In this document: positions 54,539 to 62,968 of the stretch, piece after piece | Position numbering within the stretch: position 1 is the stretch's first letter | How the letters are laid out: each line of letters starts with the position of its first letter | Source: Flavobacteriaceae bacterium R38 | Lineage (GTDB): Bacteria > Bacteroidota > Bacteroidia > Flavobacteriales > Flavobacteriaceae | Direction: 5' to 3' | Length of the DNA: 64,000 nt | Assembly: GCA_009901575.1 (NCBI GenBank) | Contig: WXYP01000009.1 | Location: forward strand, 49,656 to 113,655 | Made by a program: the position numbers and the translations under genes | The notes under the pieces: generated by a model | Told to the model about the DNA's origin: nothing | What the model saw: only the letters and a program-made list of their open reading frames with translations | Databases searched by the model: none

Positions 54539-55472
54539 ATTTTACAGGACTTATTATCTCCACATTTTGAAAAGCAATAGCACCTCTTATGATTCCTGAA
54601 ATCACATCTTGTAATGCATCTATAATATGAATTTTTAATTCGTTTTTATGATAAATGAGACTAACCTCTCTTGCGGGATTCGGATCATTGAAAAACCGTA
54701 AACGACTCTTTTCTTTTTCTTTGATATCCAGTGTATGTAGATATGGAAGTAATGTCATACCCAAACCTTCATTAGCAAGTTTAATCATAGTTTCAAAACT
54801 TCCGCTTTCTAATTGAAAATAATCATCTTCAAATCCTTTTGCGGTTTTACAGAGGTTAATCACACCATCTCTGAAACAATGCCCGTCTTCTAATAAAAGA
54901 ATATCATCTATATTAAGATCTGAAGCATTTATTTTTTTTGTATTACTTAATCTATGACTTTCCGGAACATAGGCGACAAAAGGCTCATAATACAGAACTC
55001 TTTCTTTGATACTATCATTGAGCAGGGGAGTGGCTGCTATAGCTGCATCCAAATGTCCTTCTTTAATTTTTTGGATTATAGCATGAGTATTGAGCTCTTC
55101 TATTTTAAGATTTACTTTAGGGTGTTTCTTGATAAAGTTGGTGAGAAACATAGGGAGTAAAGTTGGCATTACAGTGGGAATGATACCCAATTTAAATTCG
55201 CCACCTACAAATCCTTTTTGCTGATCTACAATGTCTTTTATTCTTCCCGATTCGTTTACAATATTTTTAGCTTGTTCCACTATTTTTTTTCCTACATCGG
55301 TAAGCTGGATGGGTTTTTTTGTCCGATCAAAAATCAGAATATCTAATTCATCTTCAAGCTTTTGTATTTGCATACTCAATGTAGGTTGAGTTACAAAACT
55401 TTTTTCAGCTGCCAAAGTGAAGTTCTGATATTCTGCTACTGCCAATACATATTGAAGCTGTGTAATAGTCAT
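54537..55472 (-). CDS. oxyR: OxyR, hydrogen-peroxide-responsive LysR-type activator
   Basis: The LysR helix-turn-helix occupies the first 60 residues (ITQLQYVLAVAEYQNFTLAAE, TQPTLSMQIQKLEDEL). The regulatory domain carries EDGHCFRDGVINLC, in which Cys199 and Cys208 fall at the same numbers as the peroxide-sensing pair of E. coli OxyR. By family, peroxide oxidises these to a disulfide and switches on defence genes. The gene is divergent from dps, a classic OxyR target, with 116 bp between starts containing a palindrome. It is autonomous, with a terminator at its 3' end. Confidence 0.95.
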   Translation of the reverse strand: MTITQLQYVLAVAEYQNFTLAAEKSFVTQPTLSMQIQKLEDELDILIFDRTKKPIQLTDVGKKIVEQAKNIVNESGRIKDIVDQQKGFVGGEFKLGIIPTVMPTLLPMFLTNFIKKHPKVNLKIEELNTHAIIQKIKEGHLDAAIAATPLLNDSIKERVLYYEPFVAYVPESHRLSNTKKINASDLNIDDILLLEDGHCFRDGVINLCKTAKGFEDDYFQLESGSFETMIKLANEGLGMTLLPYLHTLDIKEKEKSRLRFFNDPNPAREVSLIYHKNELKIHIIDALQDVISGIIRGAIAFQNVEIISPVK

Positions 55473-55476
55473 TTAT

Positions 55477-55508
55477 ATAGTTTTAATTGATAAAAATATA
55501 AAAACTAT
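55477..55508. promoter_or_regulatory. Inverted repeat, candidate OxyR operator
   Basis: ATAGTTTT at 55477-55484 and AAAACTAT at 55501-55508 are exact inverted copies with a 16-nt spacer. ATAG/CTAT ends are those of OxyR sites in other bacteria, but the spacing differs from the E. coli pattern. Confidence 0.4.
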
Positions 55509-55531
55509 CGATAAAATTTATACTTTAAAAG

Positions 55532-55552
55532 CAAAATTAATATCTAATTTTG
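55532..55552. promoter_or_regulatory. Palindromic overlapping -7 boxes of oxyR and dps
   Basis: CAAAATTA and TAATTTTG form a perfect 8-bp inverted repeat around ATATC. Read rightward, TAATTTTG is a -7 box 36 nt before dps; read leftward it is a -7 box 59 nt before oxyR. Either the two divergent promoters face apart from a shared centre or the palindrome is an operator, or both. Confidence 0.55.
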
Positions 55553-55588
55553 ATGTGTATAAGATAAATAACTAGAAATTAAATATTT

Positions 55589-56068
55589 ATGAGAAATAAT
55601 AGCCTGGGTCTGGATACCCAAAAAACAAAAGAATTATCTATAGAATTAAATAATCTATTAGCTAATTTCCAGGTTTTTTATCAAAATCTAAGAGGAATTC
55701 ATTGGAATATAAGAGGAAAGCGATTTTTTGACCTTCATGCGAAATTTGAAGAGCTTTATAATGATGCTCAGGTAAAAGTAGACATGATTGCAGAACGAAT
55801 CTTAACTTTAGGAGGAACGCCATTTCACACATTTCACGATTATAATGAAAATGCACAGGTTCCTGTTGGGAAAGATGTTTCGTTAGATGAAGAAGCGATC
55901 AAACTGATAGTAGATTCTATTACTGTTTTGCTAAAAATTGAACGAGAGATACTTGATCAATCTGATGAAGCAAACGACGAAGGAACAAACTCAATGATGA
56001 GTGATTTTATCACCGAACAGGAAAAAACTGTTTGGATGATGAAAGCCTGGTTAGATGAAGAGATATAA
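55589..56068 (+). CDS. dps: Dps, DNA-protection ferritin-like protein
   Basis: The 159-residue four-helix protein has the Dps inter-subunit ferroxidase residues: His in NLRGIHWNIRG, Asp and Glu in FFDLHAKFEELYNDAQVKVDMIAER, and the shared helix. The C-terminus (ITEQEKTVWMMKAWLDE) is typical. Dps forms dodecamers that oxidise iron(II) with peroxide and shield DNA. It is divergent from oxyR, which fits peroxide control. A strong terminator follows. Confidence 0.95.
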   Translation: MRNNSLGLDTQKTKELSIELNNLLANFQVFYQNLRGIHWNIRGKRFFDLHAKFEELYNDAQVKVDMIAERILTLGGTPFHTFHDYNENAQVPVGKDVSLDEEAIKLIVDSITVLLKIEREILDQSDEANDEGTNSMMSDFITEQEKTVWMMKAWLDEEI

Positions 56069-56069
56069 A

Positions 56070-56095
56070 AAAAAGCCGCTTTATGCGGCTTTTTA
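56070..56095 (+). terminator. Intrinsic terminator after dps
   Basis: The stem AAAAAGCCGC / GCGGCTTTTT has a 5-nt loop and begins 2 bp after the dps stop. The A tract upstream could also serve the convergent DUF2141 gene. Confidence 0.92.
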
Positions 56096-56112
56096 ATTGT
56101 TTATATATTAGG

Positions 56113-56535
56113 TTAGAATCTAATATTTAAGTTTAGGTTGGTATTTTTAACTTCAAATTTTGCCGCATCGAATTGAGGAGGTCCAAAGCTCATATCATTG
56201 TTAGAGATACCATAACTTTCTTTTGGCATACCATTAGGCTCAAAATCCATTCTGTTGTTATCATTTGCGTCATGTAAAACCATAACAGCATATGTACCTT
56301 CAGGAACATTAGTGAATGTAATTTTTACCTTTCCATCTTCTATATTTGAAGCAGTATTTTGTATTCCGGCACCTTTCATAAAAGTCTCGGAAGTATGTAA
56401 TGAAAAAAGAACTTTCCCTTCATTACTTTTAATATTTTCAACGACTACAGTGATGTCAATTCCTTTTTTGTTTTCTTGAGCAGTTGCTAAAGAAGTAATA
56501 ATTAATAAGCTAAATAGTGTGATTAGATTTTTCAT
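56113..56535 (-). CDS. DUF2141 exported protein
   Basis: The start is set at the ATG of MKNLITLFSLLI, which gives a normal signal peptide ending ATAQ. A longer frame adds 19 residues with no signal character. The mature protein has the DUF2141 beta-sandwich: ITVVVENIKSNEGKVLFSLH, VPEGTYAVMVLHDANDNNRMDF with an Asp-rich calcium-like loop, and PKESYGISNNDMSFGPPQF near the end. It is probably periplasmic or surface-exposed, with unknown ligand. Confidence 0.88.
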   Translation of the reverse strand: MKNLITLFSLLIITSLATAQENKKGIDITVVVENIKSNEGKVLFSLHTSETFMKGAGIQNTASNIEDGKVKITFTNVPEGTYAVMVLHDANDNNRMDFEPNGMPKESYGISNNDMSFGPPQFDAAKFEVKNTNLNLNIRF

Positions 56536-56574
56536 TGTATTGGTTTTTTTGAATTTCTTGAACCAAAAATCCGT

Positions 56575-56582
56575 CAAAATTA
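56575..56582 (-). promoter_or_regulatory. -7 promoter box for the DUF2141 gene
   Basis: On the minus strand TAATTTTG matches TAnnTTTG exactly and lies 39 nt before the chosen ATG, which supports that start. No -33 element is clear. Confidence 0.4.
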
Positions 56583-56703
56583 TAGTAATCAATAAATTAA
56601 TATACTGAGTTGTTATTTTTAAAAGATGAACTGTAATTATGGCTTAAACTCAATTTTAAAAGGAGTTGGTTTTTTAGATAGAAAGTAAATTTGTTGCAAA
56701 GTC

Positions 56704-56771
56704 GTCATTCCTGCGAAGGCAGGAATCCATATTTCTTTTAATTTTTAGATTCCTGCCTTCGCAGGAATAAC
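56704..56771. repeat. Inverted pair of 24-bp palindromic elements
   Basis: The left arm (56704-56727) and right arm (56748-56771) are inverted copies with one mismatch, separated by 20 AT-rich bases. Each arm itself folds around TTCCTGC-GCAGGAA, so a long cruciform or two hairpins can form. A third single copy lies at 10930-10953. The pair occupies an otherwise empty 330-base gap between the DUF2141 gene and the 3' end of the DUF58 operon. Confidence 0.92.
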
Positions 56772-56867
56772 AAACAAGAAATTAAAGGATTGAATATGCT
56801 TCATAATCAACAATATTTAAAAATGAAATGATTTTACTTTGATTGAAGCTAGAGAGTTGATTACTAC

Positions 56868-58199
56868 TTATAAAAGACCTCTGGATTTTATCTCCAGGTA
56901 TTTATTAATCGTGTCAATAGTGAGATTTTCTGGTGTAGTGAGAATAGAATAGATGCCGTATTTCTTTAGTTCATTAACGATAAGTTTCTTTTCAAAAGCA
57001 AACTTTTCTGCAATTACCTTATCATAAACATCTTTAACTGTTTTTGCGCTTTGAGTGGTAATTTTCTGGATTTCGGTATTCTTAAAGAAAATGACAACTA
57101 ATAAATGACTTTTAGTAATAGCTTTTAAATAGGGGAGTTGACGATGGAGCCCGTCCATAGTTTCAAAATTAGTATACAGGAGGATTAAACTACGGTGAGG
57201 AATATTTCTTTTTATTTCAGCGTAAAGCCTGCTATAATCAGATTCATAAAAATCAGTTTTAACATTGTATAAAGCCTCCAGGATCATTTGCATTTGGACA
57301 GACCTCCTTTGGGCTACAACCATATTGTTTACTTTTTTAGAAAAAGAAAAAACTCCTGCTTTGTCCTGTTTTCTCAAAACTACGCTACTTATTATTAAGC
57401 TGGAATTAATTGCATAATCCAATAAACTTAATCCGTTAAAAGGCATTTTCATTACCCTTCCTTTATCAATAACCGAATACACAGATTGCGCTCTTTCATC
57501 CTGGAATTGATTCACCATGAGTTGATTTCTTTTGGCGGTAGCTTTCCAGTTTAGCGTTCTTATATCATCACCGGAAACATATTCTTTTATTTGCTCAAAC
57601 TCCATGGTATGCCCGATTCTCCTGATCTTTTTGACACCATATTCTTGTAAGTTATTACTAATGGACAACAATTCAAACTTGCGTAATTGAATAAAAGAAG
57701 GATAAGTAGGAACCATTGCATTGCTATTATATCGAAATCTCCTCGCTGCCAGTCCAAGTACAGAACTTGTATAGATATTAAGGCTCCCAAAATGATATTC
57801 TCCTCTCTCCGTTGGACGAAGCTGGTATGTAATTTCAGATTTTTCTTTTGATTTTAATGTTTTGGTTATATTAAAATCACGCTTCTGAAATTGTTCAGGC
57901 AATTCATCGACAATCTGGAGCGTAACAGCAAAAGGATAATTATTCTCTAATTGAACCTTGATTAAGTTGAAATCTCCATTAGAGAATTTTTCAGGAACTT
58001 TTCTTATTCCATGTACTTTAGAAGAGCTTAAAAATAAGACCAAAGTATCTGAAAGGAAGAAAACAATAAAACTGAGTAAAACTAACCTGGTCACATTAAA
58101 TAATACGGGTATAAAATAGCTTATGACAAAAAGCGCAATGATACCAATACCAATGTAAAAGAATCGAGGCTGTATGTAAAAAGGCCTGAATAACTTCAT
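56868..58199 (-). CDS. DUF58 domain protein of a MoxR locus
   Basis: Two N-terminal membrane spans (about residues 10-30 and 33-55) precede a beta-sandwich (about 60-170, including QLRPTERGEYHFGSLNIYTSSVLGL). The DUF58 core follows (about 200-280: RRIGHTMEFEQIKEYVSGDDIRTLNWKATAK). A vWA-like C-terminal part has SVIDKGRV and LILLYTNFE, but the metal-site DxSxS is not intact. It is the last gene of the SpoIIM-DUF4129-DUF4350-MoxR operon and overlaps the moxR-like stop by 1 bp. MoxR-DUF58 pairs act in protein or metal-cofactor assembly; the client here is unknown. Confidence 0.92.
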   Translation of the reverse strand: MKLFRPFYIQPRFFYIGIGIIALFVISYFIPVLFNVTRLVLLSFIVFFLSDTLVLFLSSSKVHGIRKVPEKFSNGDFNLIKVQLENNYPFAVTLQIVDELPEQFQKRDFNITKTLKSKEKSEITYQLRPTERGEYHFGSLNIYTSSVLGLAARRFRYNSNAMVPTYPSFIQLRKFELLSISNNLQEYGVKKIRRIGHTMEFEQIKEYVSGDDIRTLNWKATAKRNQLMVNQFQDERAQSVYSVIDKGRVMKMPFNGLSLLDYAINSSLIISSVVLRKQDKAGVFSFSKKVNNMVVAQRRSVQMQMILEALYNVKTDFYESDYSRLYAEIKRNIPHRSLILLYTNFETMDGLHRQLPYLKAITKSHLLVVIFFKNTEIQKITTQSAKTVKDVYDKVIAEKFAFEKKLIVNELKKYGIYSILTTPENLTIDTINKYLEIKSRGLL

Positions 58200-59281
58200 T
58201 ATCGCGGAACTTCTAGGGCTTCTATAATTTGTAAAATGATTTCTTTACTGCTGATTCCTTCCATTTCGCGTTCAGGAGTTACAATGACTCTATGATGCAG
58301 TACAGGAACAGCTGCCTTTTTAATATCGTCTGGTGTAACAAAATCTCTTCCTTCCATTGCGGCAAAAGCTTTACTTGCCTTTAATATGGCAATAGACGCT
58401 CTTGGCGATGCCCCCAGGTATAAGAATTGATTGGACCTTGTAGCTACAATGAGTTGTGCAATATATTTTAATAAGTGCTCTTCAACTAAAACTTCATTGA
58501 TCAGGTTCTGATATGTAGTAATTTGTTTTGCATCCAGGAAAGAGTCGATAGCAGCAATTTTATTTTTTTCTTTTAAAGAGTGTTCTCTACTTATAATTTC
58601 AACTTCTTCCTCCAGATTAGGATAAGAAACGTTGATTTTAAATAAAAAACGATCGAGTTGAGCCTCAGGTAATCGATATGTACCTTCCTGCTCTATGGGG
58701 TTTTGAGTTGCTAAAACCATAAAAGGAGCTTCCAAATTATATTGAACCCCATCTATTGTGATTTGTTGCTCTTCCATAACCTCAAATAAGGCTGCCTGAG
58801 TTTTGGCCGGAGCTCTGTTTATCTCATCAATTAAAATCATATTAGAGAAGATAGGCCCTTTTTTAAATTCAAATTCAGATTTCTTCATATCGAAAACCGA
58901 AGTCCCTAAAATATCACTTGGCATTAAATCCGGAGTAAACTGAATTCTGCTAAAACCTACATTTAATGATTTTGCCAGAAGTTTAGCCGATACTGTTTTA
59001 GCAACTCCCGGGACTCCTTCGATTAAGGAGTGTCCTTTGGCAAGTAACGATGCAATTAGCATATCGATCATTTCTTTTTGACCAACAATGACCTTCCCTA
59101 ATTCTTCTTTTATTTTTTGTACACTAGATTGTAATTCACTTAAATCTAACCTGCTTTTAAATTCAAGTTCTTCTTTTTGTTCTTCATCTTGTGATACTGT
59201 GGGAAGTATTTTCTCTTCCGGTTTTATTTGATCTTTATCAGGAGTCTGATCGGCATTTGATGCCTGTTCTGTAGTATCCAT
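58199..59281 (-). CDS. MoxR-family AAA+ ATPase
   Basis: A hydrophilic N-terminal extension of about 45 residues rich in Asp, Glu and Gln precedes the AAA+ core. Motifs are Walker A GVPGVAKT (89-96), Walker B ILIDEINRAPAKTQ, sensor 1 VLATQNPIEQEGTY and the sensor-2 region LYLGASPRASIAILKASKA. MoxR ATPases act as chaperones that assemble or activate partner proteins, often vWA or DUF58 proteins coded alongside, as here. It is preceded by the DUF4350 gene with a 3-bp gap. Confidence 0.96.
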   Translation of the reverse strand: MDTTEQASNADQTPDKDQIKPEEKILPTVSQDEEQKEELEFKSRLDLSELQSSVQKIKEELGKVIVGQKEMIDMLIASLLAKGHSLIEGVPGVAKTVSAKLLAKSLNVGFSRIQFTPDLMPSDILGTSVFDMKKSEFEFKKGPIFSNMILIDEINRAPAKTQAALFEVMEEQQITIDGVQYNLEAPFMVLATQNPIEQEGTYRLPEAQLDRFLFKINVSYPNLEEEVEIISREHSLKEKNKIAAIDSFLDAKQITTYQNLINEVLVEEHLLKYIAQLIVATRSNQFLYLGASPRASIAILKASKAFAAMEGRDFVTPDDIKKAAVPVLHHRVIVTPEREMEGISSKEIILQIIEALEVPR

Positions 59282-59284
59282 AAA

Positions 59285-60508
59285 TTATTTTTTGTAAAAA
59301 TCTTCTATAAGTTTATTGAGTTTAAAGAGATGGTTTTCTGAAAACACCGTCTTGGTTTTTAGTTCATCTAAATAGCGTAGTAAATTGTCTACGACTTCTC
59401 TCTTTTTTCCCGATTTTAGAATAAGTCTTTCTTTGAAATCTTCGTCTAATACATCGGTTTCTAAATTAAAATCAGTTCTAATTTTTTCAAGAAAATAGGT
59501 AATCTTTTTTTTAATTAAACTTTCATGATCATTAGTTTCTATATATAAGTTTGAAATAGTTTTAACAAAAGCCACTGAGGTATTTTCCAGAGGTTTAATG
59601 ATTTTAATTACGCGTTGTCTCCTTTTGGCGTTAAATATCATGAAAAGGAGTAAGAGCATCAATGCAAAATACCATGCCCATTTAAAAGATATCTGTTCTA
59701 AAAACCAACTTAGGTTAGATTGTTGTTCGGCATTTCCGGTATAGGCGGTTTGATATTTTAAATAAGAATTAAAATAGATATCAGCATCAGGTAAAAATGA
59801 TAAGGCGCTTTCGGCATATTTGTACCTGTTATCTTTTAATAAATTATAGTTAGTAAATGCTTTGGGTTGGAGATGAATTAAAAATGCACCGTCATAATAA
59901 GGTATTTTTAAAAAATTAGGTTTTTTACCTTCATTAGTTAATGTATATCCTAATATTTCTGAAGGTAAAGAATCTGAAAGAGTACTAAAATAATAGTCTT
60001 TTTTATTTTTATCCAGTTTAATTTCTAACGGATTTTCATCAGAAGAAGAATGAATACTCAATGTCGAAATACTATCCTTGTTATTTTGAAATGAGATATC
60101 AAATACAAGTGAATCTTTGAGCATTTTTGGAATATTATAATCTGAAATAAATACAGTATTTCCTTCCGAAGCAAAGTATAATAATTCTTCTATAGAGTAA
60201 TAATCGCCAACCCTTGAAGAGTTCCCTACAATCATGTAGGTTCCTTCTGCGATATGATCGCCTATTCCATATTCAGAATGTGCTGTTAGATAATGATACG
60301 GGGAGTGATATACAGTACGAATTTTTTGATTATCAAAAATACGGGCAAGTTCTTTGTGAAAAACTTTTAATCCATAGGGATTGGTACTTCGTTCATTAAA
60401 AGATAACGTCCAATCAACTTTTTTTGTCACAGATGGAATAAAAAAGATAGCGCCTATAAAAACAAGCCCTATGATGATTAATAATGGAATAATCTTTTTA
60501 TTCATCAT
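59285..60508 (-). CDS. DUF4350 membrane protein
   Basis: A membrane span at the start (residues 6-26) is followed by a GATase-like DUF4350 domain (FNERSTNPYGLKVFHKEL, YMIVGNSSRVGDYYSIEELLYFASEGNTVFISDYN). A second span lies near 273-292 and a helical cytoplasmic C-terminus follows. DUF4350 proteins recur in MoxR loci of Bacteroidota and Actinobacteria and have no known activity. The start overlaps the DUF4129 stop by 1 bp, indicating a tight operon. Confidence 0.9.
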   Translation of the reverse strand: MMNKKIIPLLIIIGLVFIGAIFFIPSVTKKVDWTLSFNERSTNPYGLKVFHKELARIFDNQKIRTVYHSPYHYLTAHSEYGIGDHIAEGTYMIVGNSSRVGDYYSIEELLYFASEGNTVFISDYNIPKMLKDSLVFDISFQNNKDSISTLSIHSSSDENPLEIKLDKNKKDYYFSTLSDSLPSEILGYTLTNEGKKPNFLKIPYYDGAFLIHLQPKAFTNYNLLKDNRYKYAESALSFLPDADIYFNSYLKYQTAYTGNAEQQSNLSWFLEQISFKWAWYFALMLLLLFMIFNAKRRQRVIKIIKPLENTSVAFVKTISNLYIETNDHESLIKKKITYFLEKIRTDFNLETDVLDEDFKERLILKSGKKREVVDNLLRYLDELKTKTVFSENHLFKLNKLIEDFYKK

Positions 60509-61227
60509 TAACTTTTTTGAAGTAACAAGGTAAAATTACTTTTTGCTTTTTGATATTGATGATGATTAACATGAAATTCGCCATACCATATATAATTATA
60601 CAGATAAGAAACATAAGAGAACCTTTTATGCAAACTCTTATCTTCTATTTCGTTTTGATATTCGCTATTTGTTTTTTCATCTTCATATTTAATAACTCCC
60701 TGCAATGCAAGTTTTTTTAGTACAGAGAGATAGTTATAACGTATGGCTAATCTGTAATCTTCATTCTCTTCTGCCTTTTTTATGAGTGCTTCCAGGTTAG
60801 AGCCTTGAATAATGTCGGTAATCGATTCGTCATCATCCTGTAACTTTTTAGCCCTTCTACTGGTGAATAATCCGCCACCGCCATCATTAAGCATTATATG
60901 AATAAGGTAAATGACAGCAAAAATTAAAACAATGATGGCAAAAGGCATAAAAACACCATTAAAATTATAAGAACTACTCTCTTCTGTGTCTGCAGGTACT
61001 TCATCTTTATATGGAGCATCTTCTCCTTTTTTTTGTGAAGTCTTGTTCTTACGAGTTATGATAGCTCCTTCATAATTATAATTTCTGCCCTTATAACGCT
61101 CTTTAAAATTCGAATCAAAATTTCGCTTAATTTCCGGGGCAGTTTGTAATTCAGATTGAGCAGTTACAATTCCTTTAGAAATAAAGAGAAATAGAATGAA
61201 ACATAAAAAACAAATCTTTCTTTTCAT
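60508..61227 (-). CDS. DUF4129 membrane protein
   Basis: A signal-like segment (residues 5-24) precedes a periplasmic stretch of about 65 residues. A single span (about 92-112: VFMPFAIIVLIFAVIYLIHI) and a cytoplasmic DUF4129 domain follow (ALIKKAEENEDYRLAIRYNYLSVLKKLALQG, YNYIWYGEFHVNHHQYQKAK). DUF4129 domains are found with transglutaminase or MoxR genes; their role is unknown. It is abutted 0 bp after the SpoIIM-like gene. Confidence 0.9.
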   Translation of the reverse strand: MKRKICFLCFILFLFISKGIVTAQSELQTAPEIKRNFDSNFKERYKGRNYNYEGAIITRKNKTSQKKGEDAPYKDEVPADTEESSSYNFNGVFMPFAIIVLIFAVIYLIHIMLNDGGGGLFTSRRAKKLQDDDESITDIIQGSNLEALIKKAEENEDYRLAIRYNYLSVLKKLALQGVIKYEDEKTNSEYQNEIEDKSLHKRFSYVSYLYNYIWYGEFHVNHHQYQKAKSNFTLLLQKS

Positions 61228-62211
61228 TTAAACGACTGTTTTTAAGATTTCCTCTTTTAAACCTTTTTGAACTTTTAAAGGATATACTAAATAATAATAG
61301 CTAATTATCCCTAGTGTTGAAAGGATAATTAAAATTGATAGTGCATTAGGCATCGCGTTAGAATAACGGGTGATAAAACCTTCTAAAAATCCGGCAGAAA
61401 ATGTAAACGGAAAAGTACTGATAAGAATTTTAACGCCGTTTTTTGCACCTCTTTTAAAAGATTCAAAACGAGAAAATGTACCCGGGAAAAGAATACTTGC
61501 TCCCATGATGATTCCGGCAGCTGCTTCAATAACAATAGCAAAGATTTCCATAGCTCCGTGAATCCATATCCCTCTTATGCTTTCCCAGAATACTTCTTTT
61601 TCATAAAAAAAGTATTGGAAAGACCCTAACATAATGCAATTTTTAAACAGAATATAAATAGTCCCTAGCCCTAAAAATATCCCTAATACAAAAGCAATAA
61701 TGCCCACTCTTAAATTATTTATAGTAATACCTATAAAACTCCCCCAATTGCTCCCGGATTTATAAATGGCCATCGGATTTCCATTTTCTATGTTTTCAAT
61801 GGTTTGATCTACATATTGATCGCCCACTACAGAACGTAAAAACTCATCATTATTTGCAGCAGAAATTGCACCAATACTCACAAAAGCGAAGAAGATAATA
61901 AATGCGAATACCACATATTTTCGATATTGATAAACTAACAGTGGGACTTCGCTTTTCCAAAAACGAATAATTCGATTTGTATCTTCTTTTTTAGTCTTAT
62001 AGATTTTCTGGAATGCATTGGCTGCAATCTGATTTAAATATACAATGACCTTACTTTTAGGATAGTAAGTCTGAGCGTAAGATAAATCATTAATGATGTG
62101 AATATATTGAGAGGCTAATTCATCAGGATTTTCAAATCGGTTATTGTTAATAGCTTTTTCAAAACTTAACCATTTTTCCTTATTTTGCTTGATAAATGCA
62201 ACCTCTCTCAT
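61228..62211 (-). CDS. SpoIIM-family membrane protein
   Basis: The start is placed at the ATG of MREVAFIKQNKEKW; a longer frame reaches into the divergent gene and adds 15 residues with no family match. The protein has an N-terminal cytoplasmic helix domain and then five to six membrane spans: VFAFIIFFAFVSIGAISAAN, VGIIAFVLGIFLGLGTIYIL, IFAIVIEAAAGIIMGASILF and a C-terminal pair. This is the SpoIIM fold, which outside spore-formers appears in MoxR and RDD loci. It is the first gene of the five-gene operon and is divergent from the RDD gene (22 bp between starts). Confidence 0.92.
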   Translation of the reverse strand: MREVAFIKQNKEKWLSFEKAINNNRFENPDELASQYIHIINDLSYAQTYYPKSKVIVYLNQIAANAFQKIYKTKKEDTNRIIRFWKSEVPLLVYQYRKYVVFAFIIFFAFVSIGAISAANNDEFLRSVVGDQYVDQTIENIENGNPMAIYKSGSNWGSFIGITINNLRVGIIAFVLGIFLGLGTIYILFKNCIMLGSFQYFFYEKEVFWESIRGIWIHGAMEIFAIVIEAAAGIIMGASILFPGTFSRFESFKRGAKNGVKILISTFPFTFSAGFLEGFITRYSNAMPNALSILIILSTLGIISYYYLVYPLKVQKGLKEEILKTVV

Positions 62212-62233
62212 AGATGTTAAAATAAAAGATAAA

Positions 62234-62968
62234 ATGTCAGAGTTACAAATAAACACTACTCAAAATGTAAAAATATCCTTTACTGCTGCTGGGGTAGGAG
62301 AACGTTTAATTGCATTTTTAATTGACGCTACAATCAAGTGGGGGTATATATTTATTACTAACTTCATTTTAGGTTTAATAGGGATAGGTGGTTTTTTTGA
62401 TGAAATGGACGGATGGTCGTTTGTTGCACTCAAAATTATTATTGGGGCTCCTGCTATGTTTTATACGGTTGTTTTAGAATCTTTTCTCGGAGGGCAAACT
62501 TTAGGAAAAAAAATAATGAAAATAAGAGTAGTGAAGATTGACGGCTACCAGGCTTCATTTGCAGATTACCTTGTGCGTTGGTTTTTTAGAATTGTTGATG
62601 TGTATTTTTTTGCACTTGGTTTTTTTGTAATTGTGTTCAACAAGAGAAACCAGAGAATAGGAGATATGGCAACAGGAACTGCTGTTATCTTATTAAAAGA
62701 TAAGGTAAAAATAAGCCATACCATCCTTGAAAATATATCTGATAATTATATTCCTTCTTATCCTAATGTGATTCGATTATCTGATAATGATGCACGTATT
62801 ATTAAAGAAACTTTTATGGTGGCAAAGAAGACAAGTGATCACGCCACACTTTTAAAACTAAAATCAAAAATAGAAGAAGTGACCGGAACCAAATCTACAG
62901 AAAGAGATACTCATAGCTATATAAATAAAATTTTAAAAGATTATAACTATTATACCCAAAACATGTAA
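62234..62968 (+). CDS. RDD-family membrane protein
   Basis: The ATG of MSELQINTTQNVKISFTAAG is chosen because the RDD domain begins right after (GERLIAFLIDATIKWG). A further 30 residues upstream would overlap the SpoIIM coding region. Four membrane spans follow, with the RDD Arg-Asp-Asp-type residues in the first (RLIAFLID) and GGQTLGKKIMKIRVV before the third span. The C-terminal 70 residues are hydrophilic. RDD proteins are linked to transport and sodium/proton exchange in some bacteria. In Bacteroidota they sit beside SpoIIM-MoxR genes, as here. Confidence 0.93.
   Translation: MSELQINTTQNVKISFTAAGVGERLIAFLIDATIKWGYIFITNFILGLIGIGGFFDEMDGWSFVALKIIIGAPAMFYTVVLESFLGGQTLGKKIMKIRVVKIDGYQASFADYLVRWFFRIVDVYFFALGFFVIVFNKRNQRIGDMATGTAVILLKDKVKISHTILENISDNYIPSYPNVIRLSDNDARIIKETFMVAKKTSDHATLLKLKSKIEEVTGTKSTERDTHSYINKILKDYNYYTQNM

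Noticed and set aside
56536..56592. Upstream extension of the DUF2141 gene
   Set aside because: It would put 19 non-signal residues before a perfect signal peptide and overlap the candidate -7 box.
62144..62233. Upstream extension of the RDD gene
   Set aside because: The extra 30 residues lie inside the opposite SpoIIM coding region and precede the recognised RDD start MSELQ.
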